DNA of 64,000 bases from Limimaricola cinnabarinus LL-001 (GTDB taxonomy: Bacteria; Pseudomonadota; Alphaproteobacteria; Rhodobacterales; Rhodobacteraceae). The notes below the pieces were generated by a model. The model was given only the letters and a program-made list of their open reading frames with translations. It searched no databases and was not told the DNA's origin. The position numbers were made by a program, and so were the translations under genes. The DNA lies in the NCBI RefSeq assembly GCF_000466965.1, contig NZ_BATB01000002.1, forward strand, positions 62,001 to 126,000, given 5' to 3'. This document shows, one piece after another, positions 9,172 to 17,395 of the stretch. Position 1 is the stretch's first letter; each line of letters begins with the position of its first letter.

Positions 9172-9848
9172 AGCTTTCGGCCGAACTGCGTGCCTTTGCG
9201 GGCCGGCTGGGACACGAGTTTTCGCGGCCCGAGCTTTTGTCGCGCGCCGTCACCCATGGCTCGATCTCCGGGCCGATGCGCGATGACAACCAGCGGCTCG
9301 AATTCCTGGGTGACCGGGTGCTGGGGCTCGTGATGGCCGAGGCGCTGCTCGACGCGGATCGCGGTGCCACCGAGGGCCAGATCGCGCCGCGCTTCAACGC
9401 GCTGGTGCGCCGCGAGACCTGCGCCGAAGTGGCGCGCGAGATCGAGATCGGTGCGGTGCTGCGGCTCGGCCGGTCCGAGATGAAATCGGGCGGCCGCCGC
9501 AAGGAGGCGCTGCTCGCCGACGCGATGGAGGCGGTGATCGCCGCCGTCTATCTCGACGCGGGCTTCGAGGCGGCGCGCGGCGTGGTGCGCGGGCTTTGGG
9601 GCGAACGGATCAACCAAGTCGAAACCGATGCGCGCGACCCCAAGACCGCGCTTCAGGAATGGGCGCAGGCGCGCGGAGAGCCGCCGCCCGTCTATGCCGA
9701 GACAAGCCGCGAGGGACCGGACCATGCGCCGGTCTTCACGATCGAGGTGACGCTGGCCTCGGGCGCGTCGCACAACGCCACGGCCGGATCGAAACGGCAG
9801 GCGGAACAGGCGGCCGCGGCCGCGCTATTGAAACAGGTGAGCGAATGA
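9168..9848 (+). CDS. rnc: Ribonuclease III
   Basis: RNase III cuts double-stranded RNA in rRNA maturation and antisense regulation. The signature [18 protein letters not shown] lies in the endonuclease domain, and a dsRNA-binding domain occupies about residues 155-225 ([13 protein letters not shown], then a C-terminal [18 protein letters not shown] region). The GTG start overlaps the lepB stop and the stop overlaps the era ATG (ATGA). The 226-residue length is standard. Confidence 0.97.
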   Translation: MKLSAELRAFAGRLGHEFSRPELLSRAVTHGSISGPMRDDNQRLEFLGDRVLGLVMAEALLDADRGATEGQIAPRFNALVRRETCAEVAREIEIGAVLRLGRSEMKSGGRRKEALLADAMEAVIAAVYLDAGFEAARGVVRGLWGERINQVETDARDPKTALQEWAQARGEPPPVYAETSREGPDHAPVFTIEVTLASGASHNATAGSKRQAEQAAAAALLKQVSE

Positions 9849-10885
9849 GCGAGCACGACGAGACGCCGAAAGGCGACGAGACCCCGGCGGCCGCTCAGGG
9901 TGAGCCGCAGGCTGACGCGCTGCACGAGGACGGCCTTCCCGGCGCGCCCATCGGCGGCGATCAGGACGTCGACAAGGGCCCCACCGGTGCGGGCTATGTC
10001 GCCCTCATCGGCGAGCCGAACGCGGGCAAATCGACGCTGCTGAACCGCATGGTCGGTGCCAAGGTGTCGATCGTCACCCACAAGGTGCAGACCACCCGCG
10101 CCCGCATCCGCGGCGTCGCGATGGAGGGGCGCACGCAGATCGTGTTCGTCGACACACCGGGCTTGTTCCGGCCGCGCCGCAGGCTCGACCGCGCCATGGT
10201 CGCGGCGGCATGGGGCGGTGTCGCCGACGCCGATGTCGTGGTGCTGTTGATCGAGGCGCATCGCGGCATCACCGACGGGGTGAAGTCGATCCTCGAGAAC
10301 CTCGGCGACCGCGTCGGACGCACGCCGGTGGCGCTCGCCATCAACAAGATCGACAAGGTGAAGTCCGAGGTGCTCCTGCAACTCACGCAAGATCTCAACG
10401 CCGCGCATCCTTTCGTGAAGACATTCATGATCTCGGCCGAGCGTGGCCATGGCTGCGCCGATCTCAAGGAATGGCTCGCCGAACAGATGCCGCGAAGCCT
10501 CTGGCTCTATCCCGAGGATCAACTCGCCGACCTGCCGCTGCGGATGATCGCCGCCGAGATGACGCGTGAGAAGCTGACGCTCCGGCTGCATCAGGAGCTG
10601 CCCTACGAGCTCACGGTCGAGACCGAGAGCTGGCAGGAGCGCGACGATGGCTCGGCCCGCGTCGACCAGATCATTTATGTCGCCCGCGACGGCCACAAGG
10701 GCATCGTGCTGGGCAAGGCGGGCGAGACGGTAAAGTCGGTCTCCAAGGCCGCGCGCGAGGAGCTGTCGGAGTTCCTTGGCCGCAAGGTGCACCTGTTCCT
10801 GCAAGTGAAGGTTCGGCCGAACTGGCTCGAGGAGAAAGAGCGCTATTCCGAGATGGGCCTCGACTTCAAGGACGGCAATTCTTGA
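9845..10885 (+). CDS. era: GTPase Era with an acidic N-terminal extension
   Basis: Era is an essential GTPase that binds 16S rRNA and matures the 30S subunit. Its G motifs are GEPNAGKS (residues 56-63), DTPG and NKID, and a C-terminal KH domain carries the [17 protein letters not shown] segment. The ATG overlaps the rnc stop. Compared with the usual protein of about 300 residues, this one has an extra run of about 45 mostly acidic residues at the N-terminus ([17 protein letters not shown]...). In-frame coding context and the ATGA overlap support that start. Total length is 346 residues. Confidence 0.96.
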   Translation: MSEHDETPKGDETPAAAQGEPQADALHEDGLPGAPIGGDQDVDKGPTGAGYVALIGEPNAGKSTLLNRMVGAKVSIVTHKVQTTRARIRGVAMEGRTQIVFVDTPGLFRPRRRLDRAMVAAAWGGVADADVVVLLIEAHRGITDGVKSILENLGDRVGRTPVALAINKIDKVKSEVLLQLTQDLNAAHPFVKTFMISAERGHGCADLKEWLAEQMPRSLWLYPEDQLADLPLRMIAAEMTREKLTLRLHQELPYELTVETESWQERDDGSARVDQIIYVARDGHKGIVLGKAGETVKSVSKAAREELSEFLGRKVHLFLQVKVRPNWLEEKERYSEMGLDFKDGNS

Positions 10886-11214
10886 GCCGTCTCGCCGCGG
10901 GCATCTGGGTTTCGGCCTATCTGACGCGGCTCAGGCTCGCCGACATCCCCGCCTTCGTCACCTCGAAAGGTGACGAGACGGCGGGGGCGGTGCTGGTGAA
11001 GTCGAACACGCTCGACGGGCAGGCGCGGCTGTTCCAGCGCAGCCTCGACCTGATGACCGGTGCACGGGTCTGGATCGTTCTGGCCGAGGGGCCGGAGCCG
11101 GAGGTCGACGCAAGCATCGAGAAGCAAAAGCGCTTCGACCCCGACCTGTGGGTGATCGAGGTCGAGGACCGGGCGGGCCGGACGCTTCTCGAAGAGGTGG
11201 GGCTGGCGGACTAG
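10882..11214 (+). CDS. DUF1491 family protein
   Basis: This 110-residue protein matches DUF1491, a small alphaproteobacterial family of unknown function commonly found between era and recO. Its start is TTG overlapping the era stop (TTGA), so it is coupled to era. Visible conserved stretches are ISAYLRR-like WVSAYLTRLRL, GAVLVKSNTLDG and DPDLWVIEVEDRAGR. recO, which often follows, is absent here: a cluster on the opposite strand begins instead. Confidence 0.85.
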   Translation: MSRLAAGIWVSAYLTRLRLADIPAFVTSKGDETAGAVLVKSNTLDGQARLFQRSLDLMTGARVWIVLAEGPEPEVDASIEKQKRFDPDLWVIEVEDRAGRTLLEEVGLAD

Positions 11215-11231
11215 CCCCCGATGCGAGGCCG

Positions 11232-12131
11232 TCAGGCCGCGCGCCAACGCTCGAGAATGTGCCGCGCCACCATCAAGTCGAGATGCGCGCCGCCGCCATT
11301 CTTGAACAGGGTGATCTCGTCCGCGCTTTCGCGCCGGAACAGATCCGGCTCCGAGAACTCCGCCACCACGTCCTCGCGCGCGATCGCGCCCGTCTCCAGC
11401 GGGATCTTCAACTCGCCGATATGGTCGAGCGTCGTGGCGCGCGCATCGACAAAGATCCGCGCGCGTTGCAGCGCCCGGTCGTCCGCCTCGCGCATATGGG
11501 GCGTGAAGGCGCCGATCAGGTCGAGATGGGTGCCGGGGCGCAGCCAGTCGCCCCGCACCACCGGCGCTTTCGCCATGGTCGCGCAGGTGACGATGTCGGC
11601 GCGGCCCACCGCCTGCTCCAGATCCTCGGCGATCACGATATCCGGGTGCTGGACCTTCAGCCGCTCCGCCCCCGCCCGGGAGCGGTTCCAGACGGTGAAG
11701 CGGGCCTCTGGAAAGGCCGCTCCGTAAGCCTCGCGCAGCGATGCCGCGACGTTGCCCGCGCCGACGATCAGGATCTCGTGGCTGTCGGGGCGCGCGAGCT
11801 TCATCGCGCCGAGCAGGCTGTCGGCGGCGGTCTTCCACTTGGTGACGAGATGGAAATCCACCACGGCCTCTAGCGTCCCGTCCGTATCCGACAGGAGGTT
11901 CACCGCGCCGTTGATGCTGGGGCCGTCATTGCCCGGAAAGACCGTCACGACCTTCACCGCGATGCCCAAGCCCTCGATCCAGGCGGAGCGGTTCAAAAGC
12001 GTGTCCTCGCCCCGGTAGAGAAACGTGTCCGTCACTTGCGCGGGCGGCAGATCGTGCCCGGCCTCGATCGCACGGGCCATGGCGATCCAGTCGAGCTTCG
12101 CCTCGGCCTCGAAGGGAATGATCTCGGTCAC
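11232..12131 (-). CDS. Ornithine cyclodeaminase/mu-crystallin family protein
   Basis: The protein (299 residues) belongs to the NAD-dependent ornithine cyclodeaminase/mu-crystallin family. The nucleotide-binding motif ILIVGAGNVAASLREAY, the VKVVTVFPGNDGPSINGAVNL segment and GTHLDLIGAFTPHMRE are recognisable. Members act as ornithine cyclodeaminase, alanine dehydrogenase or ketimine reductase, so the substrate cannot be assigned. It is the last gene of a five-gene operon in which every neighbour overlaps by four bases. Its start overlaps the HAD gene's stop. Confidence 0.85.
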   Translation of the reverse strand: MTEIIPFEAEAKLDWIAMARAIEAGHDLPPAQVTDTFLYRGEDTLLNRSAWIEGLGIAVKVVTVFPGNDGPSINGAVNLLSDTDGTLEAVVDFHLVTKWKTAADSLLGAMKLARPDSHEILIVGAGNVAASLREAYGAAFPEARFTVWNRSRAGAERLKVQHPDIVIAEDLEQAVGRADIVTCATMAKAPVVRGDWLRPGTHLDLIGAFTPHMREADDRALQRARIFVDARATTLDHIGELKIPLETGAIAREDVVAEFSEPDLFRRESADEITLFKNGGGAHLDLMVARHILERWRAA

Positions 12132-12748
12132 GCGGCCTCCGCCTCATTGAGCAGCCCCTCGGCCACCAGCCTCTCGGCCAGCCCATCGGGGCCGGTGAAG
12201 TGATGCGTCTGCCAGCCACGCGCGCGGGCGGCGGCGATGTTGTCGGCACGGTCGTCGGTGAACAGGAGCCGCTCCGGCGCCACGCCGGTCTCGCGCTCCA
12301 GCCGCTCGTAGATCGGCGCGTCGGGCTTGGCCATGCGCAGGTGCCCCGACACGAACAGCGCGTCGAACTCGGCGAATACGGGATAATGCACGCGCGCGAT
12401 CTCGAAGGTCTCGACCCCGAAGTTCGACAGCGCGAAGACCGGCACGCCGCGCGCCTTCAACGCCCGCAGGAGCCGCCCCGAACGCGGTATCTCGGGGCTC
12501 GCCATCTCGATCCAGCGATCATGCCACAGCGCGATCTCGGCGGCCCAGTCGGGATGCGCCTCGGCCAGCGCCATGACCTGCCCGTGGAACGCCTCGCCCA
12601 TGTCGACCCGCTCGTTCATCGCGTGCAGTTCCACAGCGGCAAAGAGCGCGGCGCGCCGCTCCGCCCCGATCTCGGCGTCATAGAACCCTTCGGGATTCCA
12701 CTCGATCAGCACGTTGCCGATGTCGAACACCACTGCATCCACGCTCAT
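12128..12748 (-). CDS. HAD superfamily hydrolase, subfamily IA
   Basis: This 206-residue protein has the HAD nucleophile motif VVFDIGNVL at the N-terminus, FALSNFG (motif II) in the middle and LLFTDDRADNIAAARARGW (motif IV) near the end. It is therefore a phosphatase or dehalogenase-type hydrolase with a cap domain between motifs I and II. The substrate is unknown. It overlaps yaiI upstream and the cyclodeaminase gene downstream by four bases each. Confidence 0.88.
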   Translation of the reverse strand: MSVDAVVFDIGNVLIEWNPEGFYDAEIGAERRAALFAAVELHAMNERVDMGEAFHGQVMALAEAHPDWAAEIALWHDRWIEMASPEIPRSGRLLRALKARGVPVFALSNFGVETFEIARVHYPVFAEFDALFVSGHLRMAKPDAPIYERLERETGVAPERLLFTDDRADNIAAARARGWQTHHFTGPDGLAERLVAEGLLNEAEAA

Positions 12749-13203
12749 GATCCCGCTCCTTCGGTCTTGGCCTTGCGCAGCGCCCGCTCCAGCGCGTCGA
12801 GAAAGCGCGAGCGGTCGGATTTGGTGAAGCCCTTGCCGCCGCCCTGACGGAACGGATCGGCGGCGCGCAGATCGGCCATCAGGTCGCGGGTGGCGAGCAC
12901 GTTGCCGATATTGGCCTGCGTCAGAGGCTCGCCATTGTGCTTGAGCACCTGCGCCCCCGCCTCGACGCATTTCGCGGCGAGCGGGATGTCGTTGGTGATC
13001 ACCACGTCGCCCGTCCTGGCCCGGTCGGCGATCCACATGTCGGCCACGTCTGGCCCCTCGGGGACGATGATGGTCTCCACATAGGGGTTCTGCGAGGGGC
13101 GAAGTCCTCCATTCGAGACGATGGCGACCTTCACCTTGTGGCGGGTGCCCACCGTCTCGCATTCGGCCTTAACGGGGCAGGCATCGGCATCCACATAGAT
13201 CAT
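12745..13203 (-). CDS. yaiI: YaiI/YqxD family protein (DUF188)
   Basis: UPF0178 family protein of 152 residues. The diagnostic N-terminus is IYVDADACPVK, followed by VSNGG and GDVVITNDIPLAAKCVEAGA. The fold is PIN/NYN-like, suggesting a nuclease, but no activity is established for the family. It is embedded by four-base overlaps between fghA and the HAD hydrolase gene. Confidence 0.9.
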   Translation of the reverse strand: MIYVDADACPVKAECETVGTRHKVKVAIVSNGGLRPSQNPYVETIIVPEGPDVADMWIADRARTGDVVITNDIPLAAKCVEAGAQVLKHNGEPLTQANIGNVLATRDLMADLRAADPFRQGGGKGFTKSDRSRFLDALERALRKAKTEGAGS

Positions 13204-14030
13204 GACCAGAGCGCTGCGGCGTGGAAATCGACATGGTCCTCGATGAAGGAGGACACGAAGAAATAGCTGTGGTCATAGCCCTTCTGAAGGCGCAGCGTGC
13301 CGGGTTGACGCCGCTCGGCCATGGCGCGGGCGAAATGCTCGGTACCGAGCTTGTCGCCGAACTGGTCGGCGGTGCCGGTGTCGATCAGGAGCGGCCCGTC
13401 GAAGCCGGTCTTGGTCATCAAGAGCGTCGCGTCGTGGCGTGCCCAAGTGGCCTCGTCTGTGCCGAGATAGGCCTCGAACTGGCGGCGGCCCCATTCGCTC
13501 TGCGTCGGATGGCAAATCGGCGCGAAGGCCGAGACACTTCGGTATCGTCCCGGCAGCCGCATCGCCATGGTCAGCGCGCCGTGCCCGCCCATGGAATGAC
13601 CGGTGATCGCCTGGCGCGCCTCGTCGATGGCGAACTGCCCTTCGAGCAGGGCGGGCAGTTCCTCGGCCACGTAGTCCCACATCTGGTAATGCTTCGCCCA
13701 AGGATCCTCGGTCGCGTTAAGGTAGAACCCCGCGCCCTGCCCCATGTCGAAGCCGTCATCATCGGCCACGCCCGGCCCGCGCGGCGAGGTGTCTGGAAAC
13801 ACCAGCGCGATGCCCTGCTCGGCGGCCCAGCGCTGCGCGCCCGACTTGGTCATCGCGTTCTCATGGGTGCAGGTGAGACCCGACAGGAACCACAGCACCG
13901 GCACCGGCCCCTCCTGCGCTTCCACGGGCAGGAACAGCCCGAAGGTCATCTCGGTGCCGGTGGCCTCGCTGGCATGCGAATAGACCCCTTGCACGCCGCC
14001 GAAACAGGTGTTTTCGCTGATTGTCTTCAT
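13200..14030 (-). CDS. fghA: S-formylglutathione hydrolase
   Basis: FghA hydrolyses S-formylglutathione to formate and glutathione, completing glutathione-dependent formaldehyde detoxification in the cytosol. The esterase-D fold is shown by LSGLTCTHENAM, the nucleophile elbow GHSMGG (Ser146) and the C-terminal YDHSYFF with the catalytic His. The 276-residue length is standard. The dehydrogenase that makes its substrate is at 17.4-18.5 kb on the same strand but not in the same operon. fghA follows the deiodinase-like nitroreductase with a four-base overlap. Confidence 0.95.
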   Translation of the reverse strand: MKTISENTCFGGVQGVYSHASEATGTEMTFGLFLPVEAQEGPVPVLWFLSGLTCTHENAMTKSGAQRWAAEQGIALVFPDTSPRGPGVADDDGFDMGQGAGFYLNATEDPWAKHYQMWDYVAEELPALLEGQFAIDEARQAITGHSMGGHGALTMAMRLPGRYRSVSAFAPICHPTQSEWGRRQFEAYLGTDEATWARHDATLLMTKTGFDGPLLIDTGTADQFGDKLGTEHFARAMAERRQPGTLRLQKGYDHSYFFVSSFIEDHVDFHAAALWS

Positions 14031-14734
14031 GTCGTCTCCGTATCCGCCGAGATCACGGTGAGGATCTCTTCGAGCGGTTTCTTGTTCAATGCCGCCGCCG
14101 GGACGGTGGCGTCTTTGGCGGGGTGACCGACGGCAAGGATCATCACCGGTTTCTCGGCCACCGGACGGTCGCAGAGCCCGGTGAGGAACTTCATCGGGCT
14201 CGGCGTGTGGGTGAGCACCGACAGCCCCGACAGATGCAGCGCCCCGATCAGGAAGCCGGTGGCGAGGCCGACGCTTTCGGGCACGTAGTAGTGCTTGTAG
14301 CGCGCGCCGTCCTCGCGCGTGCCCCAGCGTTGCGCGAAGACGACGATGAGCCACGGCGCGATCTCGAGATGCGGCTTGGACGCGCCGGTGCCGATCGGCT
14401 CCAACGCTGCGATCCACTCATCCGGCGCGCCGCCCTCGTAGAAGGCGCGCTCCTCCTCCTCGGCAGCGGCGCGAATCTTGGTCTTCATGGGCGTGTCAGA
14501 AATGGCGACGAAGTGCCATGGCTGCTGGTTGGCTCCCGAGGGTGCGCGCCCAGCGGTGGCGATGGCGGTCTCGATCACCGCGCGCGGCACCGACCGGTCG
14601 GAGAAGTCGCGCACCGTGTGGCGCGTCGCCATCGCGTCATGATGCGCCAGCGCGGCGGCCTGCATCGCGGCGTCCGTCATGTCGCCCCGGTCCGGCAATG
14701 GCAGGGGCTGGTAACGGATCTCGCTCGTGGTCAT
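14027..14734 (-). CDS. Nitroreductase of the iodotyrosine deiodinase-like subgroup
   Basis: This 235-residue FMN flavoprotein has RHTVRDFSDR at the N-terminus, GRAPSGANQQPWHFVAI and LTHTPSPMKFL, features of the iodotyrosine deiodinase branch of the nitroreductase family. The lid-region EEEERAFYEGGAPDEW also fits. Members reductively dehalogenate halophenols or halotyrosines; the bacterial substrate here is unknown. GGGAGG precedes the ATG reading MTTSEIRYQPL. It is the first gene of a five-gene overlapping operon with fghA. Confidence 0.88.
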   Translation of the reverse strand: MTTSEIRYQPLPLPDRGDMTDAAMQAAALAHHDAMATRHTVRDFSDRSVPRAVIETAIATAGRAPSGANQQPWHFVAISDTPMKTKIRAAAEEEERAFYEGGAPDEWIAALEPIGTGASKPHLEIAPWLIVVFAQRWGTREDGARYKHYYVPESVGLATGFLIGALHLSGLSVLTHTPSPMKFLTGLCDRPVAEKPVMILAVGHPAKDATVPAAALNKKPLEEILTVISADTETT

Positions 14735-14858
14735 CGTGGCCTCCCGCCTGCTGCCCCGCACTGTCGCCAATGGCGGCGGTGGGTGCAAGTCGGGCGCGGC
14801 GCCCCAAGGAGACCGCAAAAAGCCCGTATTCTAAAAGTGAAGGGGTCAGGGTGATGCC

Positions 14859-15836
14859 TCAGCCGCCGCCGATCAGCACCCCGGCGGCGAAGACCAGCGC
14901 GCCGCCCAGCACCACCTGGAAGGCCGCGCGCAGGAACGGCGTGTCCATATAACGGCTCTGAATCCAGGCGATGGCCCATAGCTCGATGAAGACCACGATG
15001 ATGGCGGTGATCGTCGCCGCCCAGAAATGCGGGATCAGGTAGGGTAGCGCGTGGCCAAGGCCGCCCACGGTGGTCATCATCCCTGTGGCGATGCCGCGCT
15101 TGATCGGCGAGCCGCGGCCCGACAGCTGCCCGTCATCCGAGGCGGCCTCGGTGAAACCCATGGAGATGCCCGCCCCGACACTGGCTGCGAGACCGACGAG
15201 GAAGGTCGTATGCGTGTCCTGCGTCGCGAAGGCGGTGGCGAAGATCGGCGCCAGCGTCGAGACCGAGCCATCCATCAGCCCCGCCAGCCCCGGCTGCACA
15301 TAGGTCAGCACGAATTGCCGCCGCGCAGCGTGATCCTCGTCGTCGCGCGCCTCGTCGTGCAGATATTCCTCCGCGAGGGCCTGTGCCGTGTCCCGGTGCC
15401 CGGCCTCGGCGGCGGCGAGGTCGCCCAGAAGCGCGCGGGTCGCCGCGTCGCGCGCATGGGCGGCGGCGCGGGCATAAAAGGCCCCGGCCTCGCGCTCCAT
15501 TTCCGCCGCCTGCGCGCGGATCGTCTCGAGCCCGAGATTTTCGATCAGCCAGACCGGGCGGCGGGCGTGGAACCCCGCCACGTGCTCGCGGCGCAAAAGC
15601 GGGATCACCTCGCCGAAACGGTCGCGGTGCAGCGCGATGAGCTGGCGCCGGTGGTCGTCCTCCTCCTCGGCCATGCCGTCGAACACCGCCGCCGAGGCCG
15701 GATAGCCTTCGCGCAGCCGCTCGGCATAAAGCCGGTAGATCCGCGCGTCGTCCTCCTCCGAGGAGATCGCCAGCGCGAGGACCTCCTGTTCGCTGAGATC
15801 GTTGAACCGGCGACGCGAGGAGAATCCGGGAATCAT
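14859..15836 (-). CDS. mbfA: Membrane-bound ferritin / iron exporter MbfA
   Basis: The 325-residue protein joins an N-terminal ferritin-like (rubrerythrin-type) domain, with acidic metal ligands in ISSEEDDARIY and EEEDDH (residues 57-62), to a C-terminal VIT1/CCC1-type membrane domain with several helices (from about residue 165). This architecture is that of MbfA, which exports iron and protects against iron and peroxide stress in Agrobacterium and Bradyrhizobium. The start reads MIPGFSSRRRF; an ORF extension to 15890 is not needed. An iron-control-element-like site lies 13-28 bases upstream. A TetR gene is divergent. Confidence 0.93.
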   Translation of the reverse strand: MIPGFSSRRRFNDLSEQEVLALAISSEEDDARIYRLYAERLREGYPASAAVFDGMAEEEDDHRRQLIALHRDRFGEVIPLLRREHVAGFHARRPVWLIENLGLETIRAQAAEMEREAGAFYARAAAHARDAATRALLGDLAAAEAGHRDTAQALAEEYLHDEARDDEDHAARRQFVLTYVQPGLAGLMDGSVSTLAPIFATAFATQDTHTTFLVGLAASVGAGISMGFTEAASDDGQLSGRGSPIKRGIATGMMTTVGGLGHALPYLIPHFWAATITAIIVVFIELWAIAWIQSRYMDTPFLRAAFQVVLGGALVFAAGVLIGGG

Positions 15837-15848
15837 GACCGCACTTTC

Positions 15849-15864
15849 TTTAGAATGATTCCAA
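15849..15864 (-). promoter_or_regulatory. Iron control element (Irr box)-like site upstream of mbfA
   Basis: On the coding strand of mbfA the sequence reads TTGGAATCATTCTAAA, close to the Irr/ICE dyad TTTAGAA-N3-TTCTAAA: seven matching bases in one half and five of six at matching positions in the other. It ends 13 bases before the ATG, a position suited to repression. In rhizobia mbfA is repressed by Irr under iron limitation, so the site and gene fit each other. Confidence 0.75.
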
Positions 15865-15961
15865 TCTATAGCCCTTCCAATGCGACGCAACCCGGCGCGA
15901 CGACATGGCTGGCCGTCCTTCGGCGAGATGCCTATGCTGTCGACGATCCACAGGAGACGAG

Positions 15962-16579
15962 ATGACCGCCGAACCGCAGGAGATCCGCAAGGGTCGCAAG
16001 TACGACCAGGTTCTGGACGGAGCCCGCGAAGTGTTTCTCATGGAGGGATTCGAAGGCGCCAGCGTCGATGACATCGCCCGTGCAGCGGGTGTGTCCAAGG
16101 CCACGCTCTACAGCTATTTTCCCGACAAGCGCCTGCTGTTTCTCGAAGTGGTGCGCAGCGAATGCAGGCGGCACGCCGACAACGCCATGGCCGAGATCCG
16201 CAGCTCCGGCCCGCCCGCCGAGGTGCTGGGCCGCGCGGCGCGACGCAAGATCGCCTTCTACACCTCGGATTTCGGGCTGCGGATGTTCCGGGTCTTCGTC
16301 GCCGAAAGCGCCCGGTTTCCCGATGTCGGCCGCGCTTTCTACAAGAGCGGCCCCGAGATGGGCCGCGCCCAGATGATGGAATATTTCGGGCAGGCGATGG
16401 AACGCGGCGAGCTGCAGATCGAGGATCTCGCGCTGGCCGCCGACCAGTTCCACGAGCTATGCCGCGCCGACCTGTTCTACCGCGCGATCCTCAGCGTCAC
16501 CGAAAGCTTCACCCCCGAGGAATGCGACCGCGTGGCCGATGGCGCGGTAGCCACGTTCCTCGCCCGCTACGGCACCTAA
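15962..16579 (+). CDS. TetR family transcriptional regulator
   Basis: A 205-residue regulator with an N-terminal HTH (about residues 30-58: ASVDDIARAAGVSKATLYSYF) and a C-terminal ligand/dimer domain (AefR-type, with FYKSGPEMGRAQMMEYF). An AGGAGACGAG site precedes the ATG. It is divergent from mbfA across 125 bp and convergent with the NYN-LOTUS gene, overlapping it tail-to-tail by four bases. Its ligand and targets are unknown; mbfA, divergent from it, is one candidate. Confidence 0.9.
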   Translation: MTAEPQEIRKGRKYDQVLDGAREVFLMEGFEGASVDDIARAAGVSKATLYSYFPDKRLLFLEVVRSECRRHADNAMAEIRSSGPPAEVLGRAARRKIAFYTSDFGLRMFRVFVAESARFPDVGRAFYKSGPEMGRAQMMEYFGQAMERGELQIEDLALAADQFHELCRADLFYRAILSVTESFTPEECDRVADGAVATFLARYGT

Positions 16580-17316
16580 TCCTTGCGCCGCACCTGAAGC
16601 TGGTTGCCCTGCTTGCGGGTCTCGAAGCGCTTGAGATCGAGCACGAGGTCCGACAGCTTGCGCTTGCCATAGCTGCGCACGTCGAAATCGGGGTTGTCGG
16701 CGGTGATGTACTGACCGAGCGGCCCCAAGGGGTACCATTCGTCGTCATCCTGCTCGATCTTGTCCATCGCGCGCAGGATCAGCGGCACCGCCTCAAGCGG
16801 GGGCTTCTTGCCCGTGGGCGCGGCCGGTGCCTCGCCCTCGACCTGCGGTTGGTCCGGCTTGGGGGTGGACACGGGCTCGTCCATGATGTTCTCGATCATC
16901 ACGAAGCGGTTGCAGACGTTGCGCAGGCTTTCCGGCGCCTTGGCCTCGCCGATGCCGATCACGTCGAGCCCCTGCTCGCGGATGCGGTTGGCCAGCGCGG
17001 TGAAATCGCTGTCGGACGAGACCAGCACGAAGCCGTCGAAGCGGCCCGTATGCAGGATGTCCATCGCATCGATGACAAGACCGATGTCGGAGGCGTTCTT
17101 GCCCTTGGTGTTGGCGGTTTCCTGATGCGCCACGAGGCCGAGGGCGCGCACGTTGTCGGCCCAGCCGCGCAGCCGCTCGGCCGACCAGTCGCCATAGACC
17201 CGGCGCAGGGCGGGCTCGCCGAAACTGGTGATCTCCTTGAGGATCGGTTTGGCAAAGCGGGCCGGGATGTTGTCGGCGTCGATCAGCACGGCGTAGAGCG
17301 GGCGGGTCTCGGGCAT
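16576..17316 (-). CDS. NYN domain protein with C-terminal LOTUS/OST-HTH domain
   Basis: Residues 1-150 form a NYN domain: AVLIDADNIPAR, DIGLVIDAMDIL and VLVSSDSDFTALANRIRE give the acidic cluster expected of a metal-dependent RNase. After a proline-rich linker, residues of about 172-245 form an OST-HTH/LOTUS RNA-binding domain (PLEAVPLILRAM..., WYPLGPLGQYI, SYGKRKLSDLV). The combination suggests an RNA-targeting nuclease, substrate unknown. It lies 79 bp downstream of the formaldehyde dehydrogenase gene on the same strand. Confidence 0.9.
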   Translation of the reverse strand: MPETRPLYAVLIDADNIPARFAKPILKEITSFGEPALRRVYGDWSAERLRGWADNVRALGLVAHQETANTKGKNASDIGLVIDAMDILHTGRFDGFVLVSSDSDFTALANRIREQGLDVIGIGEAKAPESLRNVCNRFVMIENIMDEPVSTPKPDQPQVEGEAPAAPTGKKPPLEAVPLILRAMDKIEQDDDEWYPLGPLGQYITADNPDFDVRSYGKRKLSDLVLDLKRFETRKQGNQLQVRRKD

Positions 17317-17395
17317 GTCGGGGCCTCCTGCGACGGGTTTCCCCGCCTGTCGCGCCCCCGGAGCCCGGCGTCAAGCCGGACCCCGGGGGCAAGGA

